Of a stretch of 64,000 nt of DNA, positions 25,944 to 33,882 are shown piece by piece. Origin of the DNA: Streptomyces hyaluromycini (lineage in GTDB: Bacteria; Actinomycetota; Actinomycetes; Streptomycetales; Streptomycetaceae); the NCBI RefSeq assembly GCF_002217755.1, contig NZ_BCFL01000018.1:558001-622000 (forward strand). Direction: 5' to 3'. The notes under the pieces were generated by a model. The model saw only the letters and a list, made by a program, of their open reading frames with translations. It did not search any database and was not told where the DNA came from. How positions within the stretch are numbered: position 1 is the first letter of the stretch; every line of letters starts with the position of its first letter. Position numbers and translations under genes: made by a program.

Positions 25944-26000
25944 CCTACTGAGATCGCCGACCCCGCCTACTGAATCGGCAGTACCGCCGGACAGGCGGTA
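25944..26000. promoter_or_regulatory. candidate operator region upstream of the MMPL gene
   Basis: Two direct repeats, CCTACTGAGATCG (25944) and CCTACTGAATCG (25966), start 22 bp apart, about two helical turns. Next to them is a perfect inverted repeat, TACCGCC and GGCGGTA with a five-base loop (25982-26000). Direct repeats of this spacing are usual for response regulators. Assignment to the neighbouring regulator is inference. Confidence 0.45.
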
Positions 26001-26432
26001 GCCGCCCGGGGGGGCGAGGGGGCTGCGCACCGGACCCGCCACCGCGCTGTCCTCAGGGAGGCCGGACGGGCCCGCGAGCCGCCAGCCGCGCGGGGGCGCA
26101 GGAGAACGCCGTCGCTCGACGGCCCACGCCGGCCATCAGCCGTCCACGGGGGGCCAAGAACACCCGCCCGCCCGGTGTGCACGACCGCGAGCCGGGCCGG
26201 CGGGCTGCTCTCATACCTGCGCAGTAGCCGCCGTCGTACGCAGGCAGTACCCGCGGGCCTGCACCCGTCCGACGCCGTGCCCTCGGGCGGGCTGCCACTC
26301 TCTGAGGGCTTCACCGCCCGGCCGGCGCAGCCACTGCGCGCGCCCCTGACCAGGTACCGGCCCGCCCCGCACCGAGGGCGCCGCCGGTGACCGGGCCCTC
26401 ACCCGCCGGAACATCCGAGAGGACTGCCGAGC
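26001..26432. other. 432-bp spacer without a recognisable gene
   Basis: Short open frames exist on both strands, but their composition is Arg/Pro/Ala-rich as expected from random high-GC DNA, and none has a ribosome-binding site. The 3' part must hold the promoter of the gene at 26433; I cannot point to its elements. Confidence 0.4.
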
Positions 26433-27779
26433 ATGCCGCTCACCGCCTTAACGAGAGCGAGAACCGCCGCCGCACTGTCCGCGCTCATCCTGCTGGCCGG
26501 CGCCCCCGCCGCCCTCGCCGAGACGGACTCCGCCCCCGCACATCACCCGGCGAACGAAAAGATCCTGGAGACCGACGTCACCAACCTCCCCGACACCCGG
26601 GAGGGACAGCCGGTCCTCGCGGTCAACCCCAGGAACCCGGACAACCTGGTCTTCACCTCGACCGTCTTCCCCGACAGTCCCGGCCTTGAGCCCGTGGGCG
26701 CCTGCTTCGTGGCCTTCTCCTTCGACCGGGGCAGGACCTGGCACCGGTCGTCCTGGCCGATGGGCGACCGCCCCCAGTGCGGTGAGCCGGAAGTCACGAC
26801 CGACGCCGACGGGGTCTTCTACATCTCGAACAACCAGATCGGCCCCGACCGCTACACGACGTACACCAACCACAACGTCGTCTCCAAGTCCGTCGACGGC
26901 GGCCGGACGTGGACGGGCCCGGTGCAGACACCGCTGGTCCTGGGCGGTGCACCCAAGCTCCGCGTGGACCGGGCGACCGGCAAGGTGTACGCGGTCGCCT
27001 CCCACACGGCGTTCGAGTACCCCAGCGCCATCTCGGTCAGCGGCGACCAGGGCGGGACCTGGTCGGACCCGTCGACGATCCCCGGTCCCCAGCCCTGTGT
27101 CGAGATCACCCCCGACCTGCCCCCGTCCTGCGGCTACCCCGGCCGTGAGATCGCCGTGTACGGCGGGATCCTGGCCTCCGCGAGCCAGGGCGACGACGGC
27201 AGGGTCGCCTTCTACACCACCCGCGACGACGGAAAGAGCTGGCGGACCCTCCCGGTCACCGACAGCGACGGCACCCCCGTCCTCAACGGCACCGGCTCCC
27301 TCGTACCGGTGCCGGCCCTGGGCGCCGCCGCCGACCCCGTCCCCTGGGTGTCCGCCGACCCCACCCGCAAGGGCCGGTTCGCCGTCATGGTCCCCCGCGA
27401 CTCGAACCTGGAGGTGTACGTCACCGACAACGCCGGCAAGTCCTGGACCGGCCCGGCCACCATCGCCGCACCCGACGCACAGCGCCCCTGGTTCGACTTC
27501 GGCCCCGACGGACAGCTCGGCGTCATGTGGCGCACCACCGAACTCAACGTCTACTCGGTGGTCTCCTTCGACCACGGCCGCACCTTCAGCGACCGCCTCC
27601 AGGTCAACAGGACCACCGAACCCGCCGGCGTCAACGGCCCGCCCGGAGACCGCTGGTCGACCATCACCCTCGACAAGAAGTACGCCTACGTCAGTTGGGC
27701 CGACGGCCGCAACGGCGAACTCGACGCCATCCTGGGCCGCGTCCCGCTGAGCGCCTACCACGGCGGACAGCGCCCCTGA
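26433..27779 (+). CDS. secreted Asp-box (BNR/sialidase-like) beta-propeller protein
   Basis: The 448-residue protein has a clear signal peptide (MPLTALTRARTAAALSALIL, cleavage near AALAET). The mature part contains about six Asp boxes of the S-x-D-x-G-x-T-W kind: SFDRGRTWHR, SVDGGRTWTG, SGDQGGTWSD, TRDDGKSWRT, TDNAGKSWTG and SFDHGRTFSD. These define a six-bladed sialidase-like propeller. The FRIP arginine motif of true sialidases is missing, so hydrolase activity is doubtful; binding or a different glycan activity is possible. A perfect hairpin terminator follows. Confidence 0.8.
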   Translation: MPLTALTRARTAAALSALILLAGAPAALAETDSAPAHHPANEKILETDVTNLPDTREGQPVLAVNPRNPDNLVFTSTVFPDSPGLEPVGACFVAFSFDRGRTWHRSSWPMGDRPQCGEPEVTTDADGVFYISNNQIGPDRYTTYTNHNVVSKSVDGGRTWTGPVQTPLVLGGAPKLRVDRATGKVYAVASHTAFEYPSAISVSGDQGGTWSDPSTIPGPQPCVEITPDLPPSCGYPGREIAVYGGILASASQGDDGRVAFYTTRDDGKSWRTLPVTDSDGTPVLNGTGSLVPVPALGAAADPVPWVSADPTRKGRFAVMVPRDSNLEVYVTDNAGKSWTGPATIAAPDAQRPWFDFGPDGQLGVMWRTTELNVYSVVSFDHGRTFSDRLQVNRTTEPAGVNGPPGDRWSTITLDKKYAYVSWADGRNGELDAILGRVPLSAYHGGQRP

Positions 27780-27815
27780 CACTCCGACACTCCGGCCTCT
27801 TCCAGCCGCCGGAGA

Positions 27816-27851
27816 CGAGTCGGGCGGGGCCCGCAAGCCCCGCCCGACTCG
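27816..27851 (+). terminator. perfect 15-bp hairpin terminator
   Basis: CGAGTCGGGCGGGGC and GCCCCGCCCGACTCG are exact complements with a six-base loop, 37 bp after the propeller gene stop. Confidence 0.85.
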
Positions 27852-27979
27852 CGCAGGGCCGGCCGCTCGGCCTGCGTGAACTCATCCGGGGCGCGGGCCG
27901 CAGGACGGTCCCCTGCGAGACCAGCCGTCCTCGGAGATAGCCTCGGTGCTGTCATCGTCCGACGGGGAGGGGCTGACGT

Positions 27980-28630
27980 ATGCAAGGGCAGGACTGGATC
28001 GAACGTGCGGGTGAGCTGTTCGAGGCGGCGATGTTCGGCGGGGACGTGTCCGCGCTGGAGCGGTCCGATGACGTGCTGGACGCGGTCGAGGCACCGCTTT
28101 CCATGGCGCGGGGCAAGGTACTGCACGTCCGTTTCCTGAACGACCGCGAGGAGGACGGCCGGGAACTGGTGCTGTTCGAACGCGCGGCCGAGTTGTACGG
28201 GCGTCTGGGGGACGCGTCGGGTGAGGCGGACGCGTTGTTCTGGGTCGGCTGCTGGCATCAGGTGGTCAAGGGCGACGGCGCCACCGGCAGACCGTACTTC
28301 GAGCGGTCGTACGCGCTGGCGAAATCCGTCGACGACCGGATGACGATGTCCTATGCGATCCGCCACCTGGGCTTCGCCGACAAGGACGAAGGCCGCTTCG
28401 AGGAGGCCCGCAGGCGGCTGACCGAATCGGTGACACTGCGCCACGAGATCGGTTTCCGGCCCGGGGAGGCCGCCGGCCTGGTGGCGCTGGCCTACCTCGC
28501 GGCCGAGACCGGCGATCCGGCGGCGGCGTTCCGCCACCTCGACGAGGCCCGGTCGGTCGCCGAGAGCTGCGGTGCCAAGGCCGTGTCGGGGTGGATCGAG
28601 CAGGCCCGCACACACATCCGCTCCGCGTAG
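27980..28630 (+). CDS. TPR-like helical repeat protein of unknown function
   Basis: The 216-residue protein (MQGQDWIERAGELFEAAM) is predicted to be entirely helical. Repeating patterns resemble tetratricopeptide units: DALFWVGCWHQVVKGDGATG, MSYAIRHLGFADKDEGRFEE and AAGLVALAYLAAETGDPAAA, each followed by an A-x-x-x-L-D/E-A-R helix. TPR proteins bind partner proteins. It is followed after 24 bp by an acetyltransferase gene on the same strand with its own strong ribosome-binding site; the pair could be an operon. No partner or pathway can be named. Confidence 0.75.
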   Translation: MQGQDWIERAGELFEAAMFGGDVSALERSDDVLDAVEAPLSMARGKVLHVRFLNDREEDGRELVLFERAAELYGRLGDASGEADALFWVGCWHQVVKGDGATGRPYFERSYALAKSVDDRMTMSYAIRHLGFADKDEGRFEEARRRLTESVTLRHEIGFRPGEAAGLVALAYLAAETGDPAAAFRHLDEARSVAESCGAKAVSGWIEQARTHIRSA

Positions 28631-28654
28631 CGGACGGCGACCCGGAGGACCGTG

Positions 28655-29155
28655 ATGCCCGTACTACGTCAGGCCGGTGTTTCCGACCACGGCACGCTCG
28701 TCGGGTGTGTGCAGCGATGGTGGGGGGACTCACGCACCCCCGAACGGGCCCGGGAGCTGTCCCTGTTGCTGCCCAGGCTGTTCCTGCAGTTCTTCTCCGG
28801 CACCAGCCTGGTCCTGGAGGAAGGCGCGGAGATCCGTGCCTTCCTCATCGGCTTCCACGCCGCCGACAACGGCACCGAGGCGTACATCCACTTCGTGGGA
28901 GTGGACCCGCAGGTGCGTGGACAGGGCGTGGCCCGGCGCCTCTACACGGAGTTCTCCCGGCGCGCCGCCGAGGCGGGCCGCACGGAGGTCCGTGCGATCA
29001 CCTCGCCGGGTAACGCGGGGTCCATCGCGTTCCACCGTGCGATGGGGTTCTCCGTGGAGAGCGGGGACAGGGAGATCGACGGGCTGTCCGTCCACACCGA
29101 CTACGACGGTCCCGGGCAGGACCGGGTGTGTTTCCGGAAAGGGATCGCTCCCTGA
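28655..29155 (+). CDS. GNAT-family N-acetyltransferase
   Basis: The 166-residue protein starts at ATG 28655, six bases after GGAGG; a GTG three bases earlier is a poorer choice. It has the GNAT fold with acetyl-CoA motif A in HFVGVDPQVRGQGVARRLYT, where the pyrophosphate-binding loop is QVRGQGVA, and motif B in ITSPGNAGSIAFHRAMGFSV. GNAT enzymes transfer acetyl groups to amines of small molecules or proteins. The acceptor cannot be predicted. Confidence 0.88.
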   Translation: MPVLRQAGVSDHGTLVGCVQRWWGDSRTPERARELSLLLPRLFLQFFSGTSLVLEEGAEIRAFLIGFHAADNGTEAYIHFVGVDPQVRGQGVARRLYTEFSRRAAEAGRTEVRAITSPGNAGSIAFHRAMGFSVESGDREIDGLSVHTDYDGPGQDRVCFRKGIAP

Positions 29156-29179
29156 ACCGTGCTGTCGGTCCCGCATGCA

Positions 29180-29222
29180 CCACACTCGCGACGCCAAAGC
29201 CCAGGACGGCCAGGGCCGCGGC
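29180..29222 (-). pseudogene. fragment matching the 3' end of the MFS gene at 30479
   Basis: On the minus strand this stretch encodes AALAVLGFGVASVVHAGP, nearly the same as GAALAVLGLGVASVAYAV near the C-terminus of the MFS transporter encoded about 1.4 kb away on the same strand. The DNA also matches closely. It looks like the relic of a second, mostly deleted copy. The adjacent 12-bp repeats replace the rest of the coding sequence. Confidence 0.55.
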
Positions 29223-29266
29223 CTGGCCGTGGGTCTGGCCGTGGGTCTGGCCGTGGGTCTGGCCGT
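29223..29266. repeat. 12-bp tandem repeat (3.7 copies)
   Basis: CTGGCCGTGGGT is repeated exactly three times with a fourth partial copy. It abuts the MFS-like fragment at 29180-29222. Confidence 0.9.
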
Positions 29267-29638
29267 CCTCAACGCGCTGACCGACAGGTGAGGTATGGGC
29301 GGTGCCCGGACCGCAAGACAGTCTGGTGCGAGCTGCGGAACTGAGCCGCGCCGAAGTCATCCGGGGGCGGTTCATGTGAGCGAACGCCGACAGGTTGCCG
29401 CGGGGAAGCGAGCGGCCCGACGGCAACTTCGCGGCTCGGGCCGGCGCATCTCCCTCGATCAACTCCGGCAAGGACGAACTGCCTACGGCGTCCCTCCGCC
29501 GAGACGGACGACGACCCCGACCTCGTAGGCCCAACGATATCGGGGTGGGGCGACATGCTTGATTATCGCGGATAACAGGCACTAAACATGCAGAATAACG
29601 CAATGTTGGATATTTGATCTCCCTTCAGGAGGAAATTC
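29267..29638. other. 372-bp spacer, probably promoter of the hydrolase gene at its end
   Basis: No convincing gene. The last 100 bp (from about 29540) are unusually AT-rich (TGATTATCGCGGATAACAGG, then GTTGGATATTTGATCTCC) and end in a strong AGGAGG, so they likely contain the promoter of the gene at 29639. Confidence 0.45.
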
Positions 29639-30325
29639 ATGGCGGGCAAACCCAGCATTGTCTTCGCCCACGGACTCTGGGCGGATGGGTCGTGCTTCAA
29701 CAAGCTCATCCCCACACTCCAGGCCGAAGGGCACGAGGTTTTCGCCTCACAGCACGGCCTCGACTCGCTCGAAAGCGACGTCGCATGCGTCAACTTCACG
29801 CTCAACCACGTCCCCGGCCCGATCGTGCTGGTCGGTCACTCCTACGGCGGGACCCTGATCACCAAAGCGGGCACCCACGACCGTGTCGGCGCTCTGGTGT
29901 ACATCGCCGCGCTCGCCCCGGACGAGGACGAGACGTCCCAGGAACAGCAGGACAAGTTCCCCCGCACGCCCATCTTCGAGCACGTGGAGGTCGCTGACGG
30001 CCGCGTGTGGCTCAAGCCCTCAGGCGTCCCGCACTTCTGCGGCGACCTCCCGGAAGCGGAGCAGAAGCTCGTCCTGGCGACGGGCGCCGTGCCGGTGGCG
30101 GACCTGTTCAACCAGCAGGTTCCCGGCACCGCCTGGCGGACGAAGCCAAGCTGGTACATCGTCGCCAACGACGACCACACCGTGCACCCCGACCTGGAGC
30201 GGTCCGCCGCCGAGCGCATGGGCGCCAAAACCCGTGCCGTGGACAGCAGTCACGTTCCCATGCTCTCGCATCCCGACTTCGTCCTGGATGTGATCCGTGA
30301 GGCCGCGAAGTCCCTCGACGCCTAG
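29639..30325 (+). CDS. alpha/beta-hydrolase fold enzyme
   Basis: The ATG at 29639 lies six bases after AGGAGG. The 228-residue protein begins MAGKPSIVFAHGLWADGSCF, with the oxyanion-hole HGLWADGS. The nucleophile elbow is LVGHSYGGTL (Ser68), the acid Asp probably lies in VANDDHTVHP and the catalytic His in SSHVPMLSHP. Length and motifs match the small plant-esterase/hydroxynitrile-lyase-like hydrolases common in soil bacteria. It stands alone, convergent with an MFS gene. Substrate unknown. Confidence 0.9.
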   Translation: MAGKPSIVFAHGLWADGSCFNKLIPTLQAEGHEVFASQHGLDSLESDVACVNFTLNHVPGPIVLVGHSYGGTLITKAGTHDRVGALVYIAALAPDEDETSQEQQDKFPRTPIFEHVEVADGRVWLKPSGVPHFCGDLPEAEQKLVLATGAVPVADLFNQQVPGTAWRTKPSWYIVANDDHTVHPDLERSAAERMGAKTRAVDSSHVPMLSHPDFVLDVIREAAKSLDA

Positions 30326-30366
30326 GGCCAGGCCGACGACGACCGGCCGCAGCGCGACACGCGAGG

Positions 30367-30394
30367 AGGCGGCCCCGGACCGGCCGGGCCGCCT
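30367..30394. terminator. bidirectional hairpin between convergent genes
   Basis: AGGCGGCCC pairs with GGGCCGCCT around a ten-base loop, between the hydrolase stop at 30325 and the MFS stop at 30479. Confidence 0.6.
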
Positions 30395-30478
30395 TCTGTG
30401 CAACGGCATCACGCTTTCGAGCTCAGCAAGTCGCCCCGACGAAACTCCGGGCGCCGGCCGACCGGGGTGGGCGGTGCG

Positions 30479-31699
30479 TCAGGAGCGCACGGTTTCGGCA
30501 GGCTTCGGGACGTGCGAGGCGACCACCCGCTCGTGGACGGTCGCCGGAACCGCCCGCCGCCGGTCCACCGCGTACGCCACGCTCGCCACGCCCAGGCCCA
30601 GGACGGCCAGGGCCGCGCCCGCCAGCGCCGGGGAGGTGACGCCGAAGCCCGCGGCCAGGGCCACGCCGCCGATCCAGGCGCCGCCGGCGTTGGCGAGGTT
30701 GAAGGCCGCCTGGTTGGCGGAGGAGGCGAGGGAGGGGCCCGCGGACGCCCGCTCCATGACCATCAGCTGGAGGGGCGAGCCGGTGATGAATGCCGCGATG
30801 CCGAGCAGCACCACCGCCAGCGCCGCGCTCCACTCCGTGCGCATCAGGACCGGGAAGAGGAGCAGCACCGCGACCATGGACACCAGGCCACCGAAGAGCG
30901 TGCCGCGCATCGCGTGGTCGGCGAGGCGGCCGCCGACCAGGTTGCCGATCGTGGCGCCGACGCCGAAGAGGGCAAGGAGCAGGGTGACGTTCGCATCAGC
31001 GTAACCGGCGGCGTCCGTCAGCATCGGCGTGATGTAGCTGTACGCGGAGAAGAGGGCACCGAAGCCGACGACCGTCGTGGCGAGGGCCAGCCAGACGGGG
31101 AGGGAGCGCAGGGCGGAGAGTTCGCCGCGCAGGCCGGAGGCCGGGGCCGGGGCGTGGGCGGGGTGGATGAGGAGGAGGACGGCGGCCATCGCGGCGACGC
31201 CGATGAGGCTCACGCCCAGGAAGGCCGCCCGCCAGCCGAGGTGCTGGCCCACGAGGGTGGCGACCGGGACGCCCGCGATGTTGGCGACGGTCAGGCCCAT
31301 GAACATCAGGGAGACGGAGCGGGCCCTGCGCTCCGGTGCCACCAGGTTGGTGGCGACGACCGCGCCGACGCCGAAGAAGGCGCCGTGCGGGAGGCCGCTG
31401 AGGAAGCGGGCGGCCAGCAACGAGTCGTAGCCGGGGGCCAGCGCCGAGAGCGCGTTGCCCGCGACGAACAGGGCCATCAGGGAGACGAGGACCGTGCGGC
31501 GGGGCAGGCGCGCGGTGAGCGCGGCCAGGAGCGGGGCGCCGATGACGACGCCCAGCGCGTACGCCGAGACCAGATGGCCGGCGGCGGGGATCGAGATGTG
31601 CAGGTCGTCGGCGACGTCGGGCAGCAGCCCCATCATGACGAATTCGGTGGTGCCGAGACCAAAAGCGCCGACGGCCAGGGCGAGCAGGGCCAGAGGCAT
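30479..31699 (-). CDS. MFS drug-efflux-type transporter (AraJ/DHA1 group)
   Basis: A 406-residue, twelve-helix protein starting MPLALLALAVGAFGLGTTEF. It has the DHA1 signature GTTEFVMMGLLPDVADDLHI, the loop motif TARLPRRTVLVS and motif C-like GLTVANIAGVPVATLVGQHL, typical of AraJ/CmlR-like exporters of sugars, arabinosides or chloramphenicol. A 31-bp inverted repeat lies 26 bp upstream of the start, so a repressor is expected, but no regulator gene is adjacent. A relic of a similar gene lies at 29180-29222. Confidence 0.9.
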   Translation of the reverse strand: MPLALLALAVGAFGLGTTEFVMMGLLPDVADDLHISIPAAGHLVSAYALGVVIGAPLLAALTARLPRRTVLVSLMALFVAGNALSALAPGYDSLLAARFLSGLPHGAFFGVGAVVATNLVAPERRARSVSLMFMGLTVANIAGVPVATLVGQHLGWRAAFLGVSLIGVAAMAAVLLLIHPAHAPAPASGLRGELSALRSLPVWLALATTVVGFGALFSAYSYITPMLTDAAGYADANVTLLLALFGVGATIGNLVGGRLADHAMRGTLFGGLVSMVAVLLLFPVLMRTEWSAALAVVLLGIAAFITGSPLQLMVMERASAGPSLASSANQAAFNLANAGGAWIGGVALAAGFGVTSPALAGAALAVLGLGVASVAYAVDRRRAVPATVHERVVASHVPKPAETVRS

Positions 31700-31724
31700 G
31701 AGGGGCTTTGCCTTTCGGGGAGCA

Positions 31725-31755
31725 GGTTCCGTACGTTCTAAGTTCAGCTACGGAA
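31725..31755. promoter_or_regulatory. inverted repeat operator upstream of MFS gene
   Basis: GTTCCGTA (31725) and TACGGAAC (31748) are exact complements separated by 15 bp. They lie just upstream of the start at 31699 in a moderately AT-rich stretch. The binding protein is unknown. Confidence 0.5.
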
Positions 31756-31846
31756 CAAAGTCTCGCAGGCCAAGTATTCCGCCAGGTTACGGCGCAGTGT
31801 CCGGTTGTCCTGACAAAAGAAACAACGCTGTGCTGACCAGCGCTTT

Positions 31847-32899
31847 TTACGAACCCGATGTGGTCAGGTTCACACGGGCGGCGACCGGGAGGTGATCGCT
31901 TCCGGTCCTCGGCAGGGTCCAGGAGCTCTCCGGCTCCACGCCCTTCACCATGATCTGGTCGATGCGGGCCATCGGGAACGAGGCCGGCCAGCTGAACCCG
32001 AACCCGCTGCCCGCCGCGCCCTGCGTGGAGCGCATCTGCGAGGTGACGCCGTTCAGGGAGCGGTCGTTCATCGTGCCGTTGAGGTCACCGAGGAGGACGA
32101 CCCGCGACAGGCTCTCGTCGGCGATGGCCTCGCCCAGCGCGTCCGCGCTCTTGTCGCGCTGCCGGGCGGTGAACCCGGCGTTCATCTTGACGCGTACGGA
32201 GGGGAGATGGGCGACGTAGACGGCGAGGGGGCCGTGCGGGGTGGCGACCGTGGCCCGCATCGCGCGCGTCCAGCCCAGTTTGATGTCGACGGCCTTGACC
32301 CCGGTGAGGCGGTACTTGCTCCACAGCCCGACGGTGCCCTCGACCGCGTGGTACTTGTACGTCGACGCCAGCGCCTTCTCGTAGGTCGGGACGGCCGTCG
32401 CCGTCAGCTCCTCCAGGGCCAGCACGTCGGCGCCGGAGGAGGCCAGCCGGGTGGCCGTGCCGGTCGGGTCGGGGTTGTCGGCGTTCACGTTGTGGGTGGC
32501 GACCATGAAGTCGCCGCCGGAGCCCTGCTTGTCGGTGAGCAGTCCGCCGAACAGGTTCAGCCAGACGATCGCCGGGAGCAGCACGGCGATCAGCGCCGTC
32601 GCCGACCTGCGCAGGATGCCGATCAGCAGCAGGACCGGGATCAGCAGGCCCAGCCAGGGCAGGAAGGTCTCGGTGAGACTGCCGAGGTTGCCGACGGCGT
32701 TGGGGATGCGGGAGTGCAGCAGCATCACACCGGCGAGGAGCAGCGCCACCACGGCGGTGACGATGCCCCGGCGCCAGATCCGCGGATCGTCGCGCCAGCC
32801 GGAAAGCAAACGGTTCACCAGGCGCCGGAACCGGTCTCCCCGACGCTCGGGTCCCGAGCCGCCGTTGTCCGTCTCCGTCATGTACGCCTGCTGCGCCAT
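31847..32899 (-). CDS. membrane protein with endonuclease/exonuclease/phosphatase domain
   Basis: The ATG at 32899 has GTGAGG about nine bases upstream and gives 350 residues. Three membrane helices lie in the first 130 residues (IVTAVVALLLAGVMLL, FLPWLGLLIPVLLLIGIL, ALIAVLLPAIVWLNLFGG). An EEP-fold domain follows, with FMVATHNVNADNPDPTG, VLALEEL, VVLLGDLNGTMND and GSDHLPV, which hold the Asn, Glu, Asp-x-Asn and Asp-His active-site residues. EEP proteins cleave phosphodiesters in DNA, lipids or other substrates; a membrane-anchored domain outside the cell suggests a phospholipid or extracellular nucleic acid. Confidence 0.85.
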   Translation of the reverse strand: MAQQAYMTETDNGGSGPERRGDRFRRLVNRLLSGWRDDPRIWRRGIVTAVVALLLAGVMLLHSRIPNAVGNLGSLTETFLPWLGLLIPVLLLIGILRRSATALIAVLLPAIVWLNLFGGLLTDKQGSGGDFMVATHNVNADNPDPTGTATRLASSGADVLALEELTATAVPTYEKALASTYKYHAVEGTVGLWSKYRLTGVKAVDIKLGWTRAMRATVATPHGPLAVYVAHLPSVRVKMNAGFTARQRDKSADALGEAIADESLSRVVLLGDLNGTMNDRSLNGVTSQMRSTQGAAGSGFGFSWPASFPMARIDQIMVKGVEPESSWTLPRTGSDHLPVAARVNLTTSGS

Positions 32900-33107
32900 A
32901 CCGTCTGCCTCACAACCTGCCGTGCACACCGTCGTCCCCCGGATACGACCCTAGGGGATGATCGGCTTCTCTCCCGCCGTCACATGACGGCCGTACGGAA
33001 GACGAGGACGAACAAGCCGATGGAAGGGGTTCCGGTTACCGCCGGGTCCGCCGGGACTGTGACGAAACGCGAACACTCGGGTCATCTCCGCGGCGGCCGC
33101 CCGGCCC

Positions 33108-33146
33108 TGACTACGGCTCCGGACTACGGCTCCGGACTACGGCTCC
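33108..33146. repeat. three tandem 13-bp repeats at the 3' end of a TetR gene
   Basis: GGACTACGGCTCC is repeated three times (first base differs in copy one). The last copy overlaps the TetR stop codon; each copy would encode the same Glu-Pro-stop ending. Confidence 0.85.
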
Positions 33147-33766
33147 GGTGTGCCGACCGGTCCGAGACCCGCCAGCACGGTGTCGACCATCTGTTCGGCC
33201 AGTCCCTCGGGAAGTTCCGCCTCCGGGCGCAGTATGGCCCTGAGCAGCATCGGGCCGGTGAACATGTCGTTGGCCAGTTCGAGGTCGACGTCGGCGCGGA
33301 GTTCGCCGTTCCGCTGGCCCCGGCGCAGCACTTCCTTGCCGAGTTCCCGCCGGGGGTTGATGACGTTGGCGTGGTACGCGTCCCAGATGCGGGGGCTGCT
33401 CTTCATCTGGGCGTAGACGTTGTGCAGGATGGCCGACGAACGGTTCACCAGGCCGCGCTGCCGCAACGCTTCCAGCAGCACGATGAGGTCGTCGCGCATG
33501 GAGGTTCCGGGGAGTTCGGGGTCGGGGGGCTCGGCGGCGCGCATGACGTCGACGAAGAGCTCCTCCTTGCCGTTCCAGCGGCGGTAGATGGTGGCCTTGC
33601 CGACGCCGGCGGTCCGGGCGATCCGCTCGATGGACAGCTCGGCGAGCGGAACGCCTTCCTCCAGGAGCTTCATCACGCCCTCCAGGATGGCGATCTCCAC
33701 CGCCTCGCTGCGCGGGCGGCCCCGGGCCGGGCCGATGGACCGCGGTCCGCTGTCGGCAAGCGTCAC
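33137..33766 (-). CDS. TetR-family repressor of the adjacent DHA2 exporter
   Basis: About 209 residues. The DNA-binding part reads AILEGVMKLLEEGVPLAELS, IERIARTAGVGKATIYRRW and NGKEELFVDVM, a typical TetR helix-turn-helix. The C-terminal domain (VLRRGQRNGELRADVDLELA) is of the TetR_C_11-like type found in exporter repressors. The GTG at 33766 is favoured by GAGAGGA upstream over a GTG at 33784. It lies 117 bp downstream of the DHA2 exporter gene on the same strand, so it is probably co-transcribed and controls that gene through the palindromes at 35506-35532. Confidence 0.88.
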   Translation of the reverse strand: MTLADSGPRSIGPARGRPRSEAVEIAILEGVMKLLEEGVPLAELSIERIARTAGVGKATIYRRWNGKEELFVDVMRAAEPPDPELPGTSMRDDLIVLLEALRQRGLVNRSSAILHNVYAQMKSSPRIWDAYHANVINPRRELGKEVLRRGQRNGELRADVDLELANDMFTGPMLLRAILRPEAELPEGLAEQMVDTVLAGLGPVGTPEP

Positions 33767-33882
33767 GTCATACCGTCCTCTCACTGGCTGGGGGAATTCT
33801 CCCGCAGCCGAAGCCTCCCCCCGTGGTCGCCCACGAGGTTTCCCCCGTGGCTCCTGCCCGTGCTGCCGGTCCGTTCAGTCGT

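Noticed and set aside
26001..26432. Overlapping short frames on both strands
   Set aside because: No start context or protein-like composition; typical of GC-rich intergenic DNA.
29295..29528. Small plus-strand gene of 77 codons
   Set aside because: No ribosome-binding site, Arg-rich random-like composition and no known domain.
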